This document shows positions 32,895-43,400 of a stretch of DNA of 64,000 nt, one piece after another. The notes under the pieces were generated by a model that was given only the letters and a program-made list of their open reading frames with translations, made no database searches and was not told the DNA's origin. Numbering within the stretch: the first letter of the stretch is position 1; every line of letters begins with the position of its first letter. The DNA is from JABDII01 sp963815325. GTDB lineage: Bacteria > Gemmatimonadota > Gemmatimonadetes > Gemmatimonadales > GWC2-71-9. The DNA is taken from the NCBI GenBank assembly GCA_963815325.1, contig CAWFGG010000010.1:62001-126000 (forward strand). The letters are read 5' to 3'. A program made the position numbers and the translations under genes.

Positions 32895-34781
32895 GTGCGA
32901 CTGCTCCTCATCAATCCCAAGTTCCCGGAAAGCTTCTGGAGCTTCAAGTGGGCACTCGACACGGTGCTCCGCGAGCAGAAGGCCCCGACCCCGCCGCTCG
33001 GCCTCGCGACGCTCGCCGCCCTCTGCCCCGAGGATTGGGACATCAGGATCGTCGACGAGAACGTGGAATCCATCCCGCTCGACCCCAAGGCCGACCTGAT
33101 CGGGATCTGCGGCATGGGAGTCCAGTTCCCGCGCCAGCGGGAGCTCCTCACCTTCTATCGCAGCAAGGGCTACCACGTGGTGGCCGGCGGCAGCTTCGCC
33201 TCGCTCTGTCCCGAGCGCTACGAGACGCTGGCCGACACGGTGGTGGCGGGGGAAGCCGAGTACATCTGGCCTGAGTTCTGCCAGGATTTCGCCGCCGGCA
33301 AGCCAAAGCCGCTGTATCACGAAACCGGCGCCGTCGCGCTCTCGGATACCCCGGCTCCGCGGTTCGATCTCCTGAACCTGCGGCTCTACCAATCGGTGAC
33401 TCTCCAGTTCTCGCGAGGGTGTCCGTTCCGCTGCGAGTTCTGCGACATCATCGTGATGTTCGGACGCCGTCCACGCACCAAGCCCCTCGAACAGGTGGGG
33501 CGCGAGCTCGACCTGCTGCGCCAACAGCACGTTCGGAACGTCTTTTTCGTGGACGACAACCTGATCGGAGACAAGCCGGCGGCCAAGAAACTCCTGGCGT
33601 TCCTGGCCGCCTATCAGGAGGAGCACGACTATCGATTCCAGTTCGGCACCGAGGCCTCGCTCAACATGGCCCAGGACGACGAGCTGCTCGCGCTGTTCCG
33701 GCAGGCGAACTTCAAGTGGGTATTCATCGGCATCGAATCGCCCGATGTCGAAAGCTTGAAGGAGACCAAGAAGTATCAGAACACGCGGCAGGAGATCCTA
33801 CCTGCGGTACAACGGGTCTACGGCGCTGGCCTCGACGTACTCGGAGGGTTCATCGTGGGCTTCGACCACGACACGCTCGAGACCTTCGACAAGCAATTCG
33901 AGTTCATCACCGAGTCGGGTATCCAGGCTGCCATGATCGGGCTCCTGACCGCCGCGCCCAAGACGCCGCTCTACGAGCGGCTGGAGCGGGAGGGGCGGCT
34001 CATTCACGATGCCAACGACTCCGACAACACTAAGCTCAGCACCAACGTCATCCCGAAGCGGATGGCATATGCCGAGATGATCGAGGCGTATAGGACGCTG
34101 TACGGGCGGCTGCTCAGCAACCGCGGGATCGCAACCCGGATCAGAAACAAGGTGCGCCACCTCACCCGGCCGGTCGGGGGCAGCGTCGAGCCGATGCGCG
34201 AGCAGTTGGCCAAGCTCGAGCGTATCGTGATACACGGGGTGCTGGCCGGCGGCGTCTCGCGGATCGTTCATTTCCTGCGATCCCTGCCGTACCTGCGCCC
34301 GCGCCTCCTGCCGCTCGTGATCGAGGATTGGGTCGTCGGCCTCTCGATGCGGGACTACGTGGATCGGCATCTGAATCCGGAAGTGGGACGAGTCAGCGAG
34401 CGGGCCCGGGCCTATCTCGAGTCGATCCAGCGTGCCTTCCAGCGCCAGGTTCAGCTGGGAGCGGTGGAAGTGTCGCTGGACGAGGTCCGACACCGAGCCG
34501 CCAACCTGTCGGTCCACGTGAAAGGCTGGCTCGACCGGGGCTTCTTCGACCAGGCTGGTCGCCACCTCGAGGCGGTGTTGAAGCGCACCACGGCGTCCAT
34601 TACGCTTCGAATCGATACCCTGCACGAGTCCGAGGTCCAGCACCTCAGGCGGCTCCTCCGGCGGCTGGCCCGCCACGGCGATCGGGTTTCGATCGCGCTG
34701 CGGGAGGAACTTCGGTCCCTCATCGAGATCGACTCGTCGGTGTTCAATCTGGTGTTGGAAGGAGCAGGAGGTAGGAAGTAG
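32895..34781 (+). CDS. B12-binding radical SAM protein with DUF4070-type C-terminus
   Basis: The 628-residue enzyme combines a cobalamin-binding Rossmann domain (about 1-145; LGLATLAALCPEDWDIRIVD) with a radical SAM barrel (165-390). The cluster cysteines are Cys176, Cys180 and Cys183 in SRGCPFRCEFCDIIVMFG, and the following RRPRTKP is typical of the DUF4070 subgroup, which includes the hopanoid methylase HpnP and many uncharacterised methylases or cyclases. The C-terminal 200 residues are longer than usual and helical. The start is GTG 32895. The substrate is unknown; a lipid, hopanoid or the peptide encoded just upstream are options. The C-terminus AGGRK and stop come from TAGGAAG repeats. 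Confidence 0.92.
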   Translation: MRLLLINPKFPESFWSFKWALDTVLREQKAPTPPLGLATLAALCPEDWDIRIVDENVESIPLDPKADLIGICGMGVQFPRQRELLTFYRSKGYHVVAGGSFASLCPERYETLADTVVAGEAEYIWPEFCQDFAAGKPKPLYHETGAVALSDTPAPRFDLLNLRLYQSVTLQFSRGCPFRCEFCDIIVMFGRRPRTKPLEQVGRELDLLRQQHVRNVFFVDDNLIGDKPAAKKLLAFLAAYQEEHDYRFQFGTEASLNMAQDDELLALFRQANFKWVFIGIESPDVESLKETKKYQNTRQEILPAVQRVYGAGLDVLGGFIVGFDHDTLETFDKQFEFITESGIQAAMIGLLTAAPKTPLYERLEREGRLIHDANDSDNTKLSTNVIPKRMAYAEMIEAYRTLYGRLLSNRGIATRIRNKVRHLTRPVGGSVEPMREQLAKLERIVIHGVLAGGVSRIVHFLRSLPYLRPRLLPLVIEDWVVGLSMRDYVDRHLNPEVGRVSERARAYLESIQRAFQRQVQLGAVEVSLDEVRHRAANLSVHVKGWLDRGFFDQAGRHLEAVLKRTTASITLRIDTLHESEVQHLRRLLRRLARHGDRVSIALREELRSLIEIDSSVFNLVLEGAGGRK

Positions 34782-34815
34782 GAAATCAGGAAGGTGGGAG
34801 GTAGGGAGGCAGGGG
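34763..34815. repeat. TAGGAAG-type heptamers at the 3' end of the radical SAM gene
   Basis: GGAGGTAGGAAGTAGGAAAT overlaps the stop codon (TAG at 34779-34781), followed by degenerate AGGTAGG units to 34815. The repeat runs in the sense of the gene it follows. Confidence 0.8.
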
Positions 34816-34860
34816 CGACTGGAGCCCCGAATGCTCTGAACCCAGGCGGTCAATTCCACG

Positions 34861-35331
34861 ATGGCTCTTCGTGTTTCCACCACGCCGGTCGAACTCCTGA
34901 TTGACGCGAGCGTCGTCGCCGCACTCGATCAGGAGATGCGGAGTGCCGCGCCGCGCCGCGCCGCAGGGTTCCTGTTGGGGCACTCGAGCGGTGTGATCCT
35001 GTCCGCTCGGGCGCTGTGCTCCGTACGCCCGGGCACCGACGATGGCGGCGGGCAGTTCTCTTCTGTCCTCACCAGCTCCGACTATCGCCGGGCGCTTCGG
35101 AAGGCTCGGGGCCTCGGGCTCAAGGTCGTGGCCAGCTACTCCACTCATCCAGACGGTGACCCGCATGTAAGCCTGAGGGAAATCGCCAGCTTCAGGCGCT
35201 CACCCCTCGCCTCGCTGGTGGTGACGGCGCGACCCAACAGCGCTGCGCCACGGCTCGAGGCCTACGGCCCACCAACCGGTGGGGCCATCACCGTGGCCGT
35301 CGGACGTGGCGCGGATCGCGATCCGGCGTAA
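34861..35331 (+). CDS. JAMM/MPN-like protein with degraded active site
   Basis: The 156-residue protein resembles Mov34/MPN (JAB) metalloprotease domains, which in bacteria trim ubiquitin-like or sulfur-carrier proteins. The expected E-x(n)-H-S/T-H-P-x7-S-x2-D metal site aligns to ASYSTHPDGDPHVSLREI (91-108). His96 and Ser104 are present. The first histidine is replaced by serine, the last aspartate by Glu107, and the upstream glutamate (normally E-x-x-GLLLG) by alanine in RRAAGFLLG (32-40). It is therefore probably not a classical zinc isopeptidase, perhaps a binding-only domain. Its nearest upstream neighbour is the radical SAM gene 79 bp away. Confidence 0.7.
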   Translation: MALRVSTTPVELLIDASVVAALDQEMRSAAPRRAAGFLLGHSSGVILSARALCSVRPGTDDGGGQFSSVLTSSDYRRALRKARGLGLKVVASYSTHPDGDPHVSLREIASFRRSPLASLVVTARPNSAAPRLEAYGPPTGGAITVAVGRGADRDPA

Positions 35332-35739
35332 CCTCGGTCGGATGAAGTGGCCTATATGCGTCCAACCGGATACATGAATATACTCTGTCATCGAAAGATA
35401 GGCGTTTTTGACCGGTGTTCGGGTCCGATTCGGTCAATAATGTGCGATTCCGCTGCGGAATCCGGTGATCTCGGTCGAATCACAGACGGTCCGCCGAAGC
35501 CCCGCGGGAGCTAGCCGGGATGGTGTGAGGTCCGGTTTGAGGCCGCCAACGGAGGATCACGGGGCTTGCGGTCCGGCGGACAATTGACTGGACTAATCAA
35601 TTTCTTGGGGATTTCGAGCTGTTTTCGGGTGCGATTCGGGCTGTGAAATGCCTTTGTTGGCTTGGGAGGTGCAGAGTTCGGTACGTTGACGGGGGTGTTC
35701 AGGCGCACCCAAGGCCTCAACCATCACGCGGGACTGCCC
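35332..35739 (+). promoter_or_regulatory. 408-bp leader with possible structured RNA before the APC permease
   Basis: The region is AT-richer than its surroundings and has no convincing ORF. A strong secondary structure is possible at 35489-35581: GTCCGCCG (35489-35496) pairs with CGGCGGAC (35574-35581), and AAGCCCCG (35497-35504) pairs with CGGGGCTT (35560-35567). That gives a 16-bp stem broken only by a 6-base bulge, and it encloses 55 bases. A separate perfect hairpin, GATTCCG-CTG-CGGAATC, sits at 35446-35462. The position ahead of a transporter suggests a riboswitch or attenuator; I cannot name the class. Confidence 0.5.
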
Positions 35740-37987
35740 GTGGCTATTGAAGTCCGTCTCAGCCGCGAGATGCGCCTCCTCGACATCACGATGATCGGTG
35801 TCGGGGCCATGATCGGTGCCGGCATCTTCGTGCTGACCGGTATTGCGGCGGGCGTGGCCGGCCCGGCGTTGCTGCTCGTCTTCGGATTGAACGCGTTCGT
35901 GGCGCTCCTCACCGCGATGGCCTACGCGGAGCTCGGAAGCGCGTTTCACGACGCGGGCGGCGGGTACTTGTGGGTCAAGACCGCCTTGCCCGATCCCAAC
36001 GGCTTCTTGAGCGGGTGGATGTCGTGGTTCGCCCACGCGGTCGCCTGTTCGCTCTACGCCCTCGGCTTCGGGGCCTATTTCAAGCTCGTGCTCGACGCGT
36101 TGGGCACCCCGGAGATCCACTTCGGTTTCATGGCAATCGAGAAGTGGCTGGCCATCTCCACCGTCGTCCTCTTCTCGTACATCAACTACCGGGGCGCCTC
36201 GGAAACCGGCAAGGCCGGAAACGTGGTGACGGTCGGGAAGGTCCTGATCATCCTGGCATTCGTCGCCGCGGGACTGGTGGTCATGTTCGGGCAGGGCGGC
36301 GTCAAGATCGCGTTTACCCCGTTCCTCTCGGAAGGTTGGGGCGGTGTGTTCGCTGCCATGGGCCTCACCTTCATCGCGTTCGAGGGCTACGAGATCATCG
36401 CCCAGACGAGCGAGGAGGTGGAGAACCCAAAACGGAACGTGCCCCGGGCGGTGTTTCTCTCGCTCCTGATCGTGGTGCCGATCTACCTCTTGGTCGCCCT
36501 GGTGGCCGTTGGGGCCGTGCGAGCCCCGGCCGGGCTGGGAGTCACGGAGTACTTGGGCCAAGAAGGAGAGGTGGCACTGGTACGGGCCGCCGACCAGTTC
36601 CTCGTGGGGGGAGGAATCCTCATCCTGATCGGTGGCCTCCTCTCCACCCTGTCCGCCCTGAACGCGACCATCTACTCGTCCTCGCGCGTCGCGTTTGCGA
36701 TGGCCCGCGATGCAAACCTCCCGCCGGTGTTGGGCCGGGTGCATGTCCGTCGCGCGACGCCCGCACGTGGCAATTCTGTTTTCCGCCATCCTCATCATGG
36801 TCATGGCCGCAACCCTGCCCATCGAGGAAGTGGCGGCTGCGGCCGACGTGATGTTTCTGCTCCTTTTCGTCCAGGTGAACCTGGCGGTCATCAAGCTCCG
36901 AAAGTCCCGGCCGGACCTCGACCGCGGGTTCAAGGTTCCGTTCATGCCGTTCATCCCGATCCTGGCCATCGGGACCATGCTGTTTCTCGCGTTCTTCCTG
37001 TTTACTCGCTACCCGATGGCGTGGCTCGCCGTCGGCGGGTGGATCGTGGCGGGCAGCGGCGTGTACTACAAGTACAGCCGCAAGCGGGAGGAGGCGTTCG
37101 TCGAGCGCACCCAGTGGATGGAGCGCATTGAGCGCCACGAATACAGCGTCTTGGTCGCGTTGTCCAATCCTCGGACCGTGGAATCGCTGATGGAAGTCGG
37201 CTTGGCCATCGCCAAGCGGCATGGCGGAGAGATCGTTGTTCTGTCGGTGGCGGAGGTGCCGGAAGGACAGAGCCTCTTGTCGGGGCGAAAGACGGCGCGG
37301 AAGCTCGAGTCATTGCTGGACCGAGCGGTAGCCTACGCCGACGCGCGGCACGTCGTGGCTCGGCCGGTCGTGACAATCTCGCGGCGGGTGAGCCACGGCA
37401 TTCTGGAGACGGCGAGGTCGGAGAGCTGCAATTTCCTGGTGATGGGACAGCCGGAGACGCAGTCGGTGTTCGAGCGGATCGTCGCGACGGTGGTCGACCG
37501 CGTTTTCCAGGACGCCCCTTGCCAGGTAGGCGTCGTCTACGGAACCGTGCAGCCGGACGGAATTCGCGAGGTTCTCCTCCCGGTTACCTCGGGGCCCAAT
37601 TCGCGATTGGCCGCCAAACTCGCGCCGATTTTCGCCGAGCAGTTCGGCGCCACGGTTCGGGCAGTGACCGTGGTCGAGCCGCACATCGACAAGGCAGAAG
37701 TTGAGAAACATGTCACGGCGGCGCAGGAAACCCTGGCAGCCGCCGGGTTCGAGGGCGACCTCGAGGTGCGCCGCCGCCGCGACGTTGCACGGGCGCTGCG
37801 CAACGTCACCAAGCGAGGGACGCTCGTGGCGATCGGTGCGCCGAGCGCGGGATCGCTGCAGGCCATCATGGGCGAGACGGTGCCGGCCCAGATCGCCGAG
37901 TCGAAGAAGGCTCCCATCATCGTTGTGCGTAACGTGGCCGAGCACCGGGTCCGCCGCTTCGAGCGCATTTTCTTTGGGAAGGAGTAG
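35740..37987 (+). CDS. APC-family amino-acid permease fused to two UspA domains, one frameshift
   Basis: Two frames join to about 748 residues. The first half has the APC signature MIGVGAMIGAGIFVLTGIAA near the N-terminus and about 12 membrane helices, including FIAFEGYEIIAQTSEEVENP. The second half (after SRKREEAFVERTQWMERIE) holds two universal-stress-protein domains, seen at VVVLSVAEVPEG-like strands and FLVMGQPETQSVFERIV, then GTLVAIGAPSAGSLQAIMGE. Fusions of this kind couple amino-acid transport to nucleotide sensing. The break is one extra C in a CCC run at 36760-36762 within RVHVRRATPHVAILF. The start is taken as GTG 35740; GTG 35695 is possible. Confidence 0.88.
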
Positions 37988-37993
37988 GTGACC

Positions 37994-38699
37994 ATGCAGG
38001 CACAGCAACTGCCGCAGCCGCAGAGCCCGGTGTCGGACTTTCTTCAGGGCATCTCGGACTACCTGCCCACGCTTGCGGCGGGCCTCTTGGTGTTCGCGCT
38101 CGGGATTGGGGTCGGCTGGCTGGTCAAGCGCGCCGTGGTCCGGGTGCTGATCTGGCTCCGGCTCGACCGGCTCGGAGCGAAACTCGGCTGGCGGGCGGCC
38201 TTTGCCAAGGGCGACGTGCGGGCGGCCCTCTACGACATGGTCGGCAACGTGGCGATGTTGCTCATCGTCCTCATCTTCCTCGATAACGCGCTCACGATCT
38301 GGGGTCTCACCGTGCTGTCGCGGGCGCTCGAAGGCCTGGTCTTCATCCTACCCAATTTGGCCGCGGTCGCGGTCATCGTCGGTGTGGGCATGTTTCTGTC
38401 GAGTCTTCTGGCCGATCGTGCGGAGCGGGCGCTCGAAGATGAGGAGTTTGCCCACGCGCGGCTGGTTGGGAAGATGTTGAAGGGCATTCTGCTCTCGATC
38501 GTCGCGGCACTCGCGCTCTGGCAGCTGGGGTTTGCCCGGCAGATCGTGCTCGTCCGGCTTTCTCATCGCCTTCGGTGCCATCGGCGTCTCGTTCGCGATG
38601 GCAGTCGGCCTCGGCTCGGCCAAGGCGATCCAACAAGGGTGGCAGGAGTTGTTCGAGAGGCGGAAAGGCGGACGGGAGGGCGGAGGGAGTAAGGAGTGA
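37994..38699 (+). CDS. MscS-related membrane protein (conserved TM-helix type), one frameshift
   Basis: The corrected protein has about 234 residues and four or five membrane helices: LAAGLLVFALGIGVGWLVK, VAMLLIVLIFL, ILPNLAAVAVIVGVGMFLSS and, after the shift, FLIAFGAIGVSFAMAVGLG. Such proteins match the membrane part of small-conductance mechanosensitive channels but lack the large beta/vestibule domain. One extra C near 38554 moves the end out of frame; corrected, the gene stops at 38697-38699 inside GAGTAAG/GAGTGAG repeats. The ATG at 37994 has AAGGAG nine bases upstream. It starts 7 bp after the permease gene, so the two are one operon. Confidence 0.8.
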
Positions 38700-38740
38700 G
38701 GAGTAAGGAGTGAGGAGTGAGGAGTGAGGAGTGCGGAGGG
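38686..38740. repeat. GAGTAAG/GAGTGAG heptamer array
   Basis: Seven or eight tandem units alternate GGAGTAA and GGAGTGA from 38686 to about 38735. The array contains the stop codon of the MscS-related gene and ends 29 bases before the stop of the convergent kinase gene. Confidence 0.9.
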
Positions 38741-38768
38741 TTGTGTGAGGAAGTGCCGAATAGCAGAG

Positions 38769-40385
38769 CTAATGGCCGACTGCCCTGCTCGCCGATGGTT
38801 CGAAGCTTTCCCAACAACGCAGTGCCCGTTCTTGGGTCCACGGGTTGGCCACTTCGATGCGGCGCAACCTTTCGATCATCTGGTCCGCGGTCTGAATGCG
38901 GTCCGCCGGGTCTTTCACGAGACAGTCGAGGACCAGGTGATCCAGCGCTGGCGGGATGGCGTGCTCGGCACGCGCGCTGGGCGGGACCGGCTCCTTGCTG
39001 GCATGGGCGGTGAGCGTGGCGAGGGCGGTCGGCTCCTCGAACACCAATCGTCCGGTCAGGAGCCAATAGGCCACGCACCCGAGCCCGTAGATGTCCGCCC
39101 GGCCATCCACCGCCTTGCCGAGAATCATCTCAGGCGCAACATAGGACGGCGTCCCGGGAACCATGTCGGCCTGGGTCAGATGGTCTGCCGTGGTCCTGCG
39201 CTCCATGGCCGCCACGTGTTTCACCAGGCCGAAATCCAGCACCTTGACGAAATCACATTCCAATCCGAGCCGACAGAGATAGATGTTGGCAGGCTTGATG
39301 TCTCGATGCACCAGGCCTTGGTGATGGGCTTCGGCCAGTGACGCGCAGACCTGCGTCAAGACGTGGATGACCCGTTCCGGGGGGAGTGGCCCTTCCTGCT
39401 CCACCAGGCGCTGGAGATCGATCCCATCGAGCAGCTCCATCACATAGTACAGGGTTCCGTCCTGAGCCACGCCATAGTCGTACAGCTCCACGGTGTGCGG
39501 GGAACGCAAGTTTGCCGTGGCCCGCGCCTCCCGCTCGAACCGTGCGATCGAGGCCTTCGCGAGCCCGGGATCTGAGGTCAGCGCGTCTCGGGCGATCAGT
39601 TTGATGGCGGCCGGGCGGGCGAGCAGGCGGTGCGTTCCGCGCCACACGTCGCCCATGCCGCCGTGTCCCAACAGTGCATCAAGGCGATACGCGCCGAGTT
39701 GCTTGGCCCGGATCGCGTCGATCCGGAGCCGGTAGAGCGCTCGAGAGGCGAGATACGCCACGACCGTGGCCAGGAGATACGGCAGGACCAACACCAGGAA
39801 GAAGTTGGTGACGGAGACCGACTCCATTCCTACCGCCGCCAAGACCAGCAGATACGTCAGCGGCACCGCAGCCGCGGAACTGAGCAGGGCGATCAACACG
39901 AGTCGCGGGCGTGCCGGCACCATCACCGCGAAGGCCACCATCCAGATGCCGATACCCGACATCCCGAACTGATCGACGTTGATCTGTTCCGGAGGAACCC
40001 AGTCGAAGACACCCAGGTACTGGCTGAGCGACCAACTGAAACTCACCGCGACGTGATAGGCCCAGCCAATGCCGAGCAGGGTAGGGGCCGGAAGACGTCG
40101 GAGGAAGGTGAGACCGAAAACCAGCGCGGAACTCGCCAGCATGAAGGTGGGCGGTCCCCATTGTGCCAGATTCTCGAATTCCTCGCCGACCTTCCCGCGG
40201 AGGCCGATCGACAGGCTCCAGCTCACCAGGCCAAGCAAGAAGAAGAGGCCGCTCACGATCCGGATGCGCGATACGGAGAGCTGAAGCAACTCGTCCGGTA
40301 GCGACTGCGATGTGCCCGGCGTCGACGGACCGCGCGGGTCGAAAGTCTGCTGGGGATCGGGAGAGCGGTCGTTCGGATCCGACAT
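38769..40385 (-). CDS. Ser/Thr protein kinase with six N-terminal membrane helices
   Basis: The 538-residue protein has an unusual order: an unstructured N-terminus, about six membrane helices (residues 40-220) and then a PknB-type kinase (about 235-500) at the C-terminus. Kinase motifs are LGHGGMGDVWRGTH, AAIKLIARDAL, LVHRDIKPANIYL, VLDFGLVKH and GTPSYVAPEMI, so it looks active. The membrane part may sense a signal in or near the membrane. I use the ATG at 40385; no clear ribosome binding site is visible. Immediately upstream on the same strand is another kinase gene region, whose end is 46 bp away. Confidence 0.93.
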   Translation of the reverse strand: MSDPNDRSPDPQQTFDPRGPSTPGTSQSLPDELLQLSVSRIRIVSGLFFLLGLVSWSLSIGLRGKVGEEFENLAQWGPPTFMLASSALVFGLTFLRRLPAPTLLGIGWAYHVAVSFSWSLSQYLGVFDWVPPEQINVDQFGMSGIGIWMVAFAVMVPARPRLVLIALLSSAAAVPLTYLLVLAAVGMESVSVTNFFLVLVLPYLLATVVAYLASRALYRLRIDAIRAKQLGAYRLDALLGHGGMGDVWRGTHRLLARPAAIKLIARDALTSDPGLAKASIARFEREARATANLRSPHTVELYDYGVAQDGTLYYVMELLDGIDLQRLVEQEGPLPPERVIHVLTQVCASLAEAHHQGLVHRDIKPANIYLCRLGLECDFVKVLDFGLVKHVAAMERRTTADHLTQADMVPGTPSYVAPEMILGKAVDGRADIYGLGCVAYWLLTGRLVFEEPTALATLTAHASKEPVPPSARAEHAIPPALDHLVLDCLVKDPADRIQTADQMIERLRRIEVANPWTQERALRCWESFEPSASRAVGH

Positions 40386-40431
40386 GAGGGACAAGATGGA
40401 GGACTGGCGGGGGGCTGGCTAGGGATCCGCC

Positions 40432-43400
40432 TTATTGTCCCTCCACCGGCGCGGTTTCTCCCCTGAGCGCCGCGACGGCCTTCCGGGCGCGATCGACCTG
40501 CGGCTGCAGGATCGCGTCGGCATTGGCCCAGGCGCGGATGAACCGATCGTAGTTCTCGATCGCCTTGGCGCTGTCGCCGAGCTGCTGATAGAGCGCCCCC
40601 CGCTCGGCCCATGAGCGCACATGGAGAGCAGGGCACTTGATACCGGACGCCTCGGTGTCGAACAGCGCGTAGGCGTCCGACGCCGCCCGCGCGTTCCCCA
40701 CGCGCGCCTGAAGATCGGCCCAGGCAAAGAGGCGGGCACAGCCGAAGTCGTTCCGGAGCTCGGTGTCATCCCTGCGAACGAAATTCTGATCGTATCGCGC
40801 CAGTGCCGATGCCGTGTCGCCGCGCGCGAGTTCGAGGTGGGCCACCATGGCCTTCCAGGTGCGAGAGCCGGTCGTGTCGATCAGGCCGATGTAGCGCGCG
40901 AGCAATGTCGTATCCCGCTCGACGAGATACCCGCCGAGGATGCCGCGCCTGCCTGGGCAGTCGGTGGACGAATTCGGCAGTCCTAGGCGGATAGTGCGCC
41001 GCCAGGCTGTCGATGTAGCGCATCCCGGCCCGAGTCGTGTTGGGACCGCCGCCGTCCGAGGAGAGGGCACCGAGACGCGAGGAACTGTAAGCATCAATGG
41101 CTTAGGGTAGACCCGATTGTCGGGCCCGGGAATCGAGTCTCCCGGCACCAAGGCAAACAACTCATTGGTCATGGCCAGGGCTCGGGCTCTCATGCCGGCG
41201 CCTAGGAGTGGAAAGAGGATTTCCTCCGGATCAACCACACCACCGCCCAGCAGTTCGCGCAGTGCCGTCGGCCGAGCGTCTAGAGGCCTCTCGCATTTCG
41301 AGGCCCGCGCTCCCGTAGTCGCCCCGCAGAAAGATCAATCTGGCCATCCAATGCCCCGGCCGCGAGTTCCTGGCCGGCCGCTCGCAGCCCCTCGATCTGC
41401 CCCTCGGCTTCCGTGTATCGCTGGCCCGACATCAGGAGGTCGATCAACTGGGTTCGGGCGTTGATCGAGGACGGCACGGCGGCCACCCAGGCGTACGCGG
41501 TCGCGAGTCGGTCGTTCCGCGCATCCTGCCGCAATCGGGTAACAGCCTCCTGGCCGAATTGTCTGACGAGTTGCTCCGGCCGGGCGTACACGGTCGAATC
41601 GCGCAGACAGATCCAGGGAGCGTCGGCCGCGCAGTTTCCCAGGACGTCGATGATGTGCCGGTAGGCCACGGTGTAACCCGAGTCGAGCGCCAGGGCGTGC
41701 TGGAAGGCGTACAGCGCCTTGCCCCAGTTGCCCAGGCTGTCGGAATGCGGGAAGCTGCCCGGGGTGTCGTGGAAATGGGCCTCGCCCAGCTGGTACCACG
41801 CCTCCACGTCACTCGAGTCCCGGGCGATCATCTGCCCGGCGATTTCGCGTGCGCGGCCGAGCAGGCCGTTCTCGTACGCCTGATAGTACTGGACCAAGAG
41901 CCGGAATCTGAGTGGGAGTTTCTCGCTGTAGGCGTGGGCCTTGGCGATCAGGGCGCGCCTGTTCGCCGGACTCCCCTCGAGCCCGGCCCAGCCGTCCGCG
42001 TCGCGCAGCCGGAGATACGCGAGCGCGAAAGTCGAGTCGAGCATCACGGCCCGGTTCAGGTGCGCCTTGGCTGAGTCGATCTGCATCCGCTGGATCGCCT
42101 GGGTTCCCGCCAGGTACTCGCGGTAGGCCTCGAGCGAACCCGTGGTCTGGCTCACCAGATCGGGGCGCTCGCTCGCAGGAGCGCCGCTCACCTGGAGGAT
42201 GCGGGCGGCCAAGGAGTCGAACAGGGGGCGCGGGTCGACCGCGAAGCCGGCGCGGACGATCTCGGTCGAGAGCCGGTTGCCGGTCTTGACGTCGTGGACC
42301 TTGGCCTCGATGGCGAGTGAATCGCCCTCACGGCGGATATCGCCCAGCACCAGGGTGCCCACCTTCGCGTCGCGGGCCATGGCCTGGGCCGCGTCGAAGT
42401 CGATGTCACGTGGGGAACCGATCTGGCGCCGGCGGAGCAGCGAGCCGGTGCGCTCGTCGTCGAACACCCGCATGTCTTCCCAGTGTCCCACCGCGAGGCC
42501 GAGGAGGTTCATCGACGCCTCCTCGAGATAGTCCTTGGAGGCGTCACCCGTCTTGTTCTCGAAGGGGAACACGATGAGGCTCTGCCTGGGGTCGCCCTCC
42601 ACGCGGTAGCCCTTGGGCCTGAGCGCCCACGCCAACGAACCCAGCACGACCAGGACGACCATGGCCGTGATGATCCTGCCCAGCGACATGCGTCTGGGTC
42701 CGGTCGTCACGGTGTACCCGGATCTCAGGGCCTCGCGGAAATCGGCCGCGGTCTGGAAGCGCTGGTCGGGGTCCTTGGCCAGTCCCCTCGCGATGGCGGT
42801 GCTTACGGCGGGCGGGGTTCGTGGCTCCAGCTCGAGGACCGATCGGGGCACTTGGGTCAGGTGGGCTGCCAGGACCGCCTGTGGCGTCGCACCTCCGAAT
42901 GGCGGTCCACCAGTGAGCATCTCATACCCGACCACGGCCAGGGCATAGACGTCGGCCCGGGCATCGACGTTGCGTTCGCCGGCCGCCTGTTCGGGCGACA
43001 TGTAGCCCGGCGTGCCCACCGCCATCCCGAGCTCGGTGAGACGGGCCCCTCCTTCGCCGCGCGCCTCCTCGACCGCCCGGGCCACGCCGAAATCGGTCAG
43101 GACTGCATGACCCTGCTGGAGCAGGATGTTGTCGGGCTTGACGTCGCGGTGGACGATGCCGCGCTCATGCGCGTAGGCCAGTGCGTCGGACACCTCCGTC
43201 AGGATCATCACGGCGTCCTCTACCGGCAGCTTGCCCTGAGCGAGCCGGTGCCGGAGAGACTCGCCCGACACGTACGGCATCACGTAGTAGATCAGGTCGT
43301 CCTGGGCGCCGGCCGCGAGAACGGGGAGCACGTGCGGGTGCTGGAGCTGCGCCGCCACGCTGACTTCCTGCTGGAACCGCGCGGCACTCACGGCACTCGC

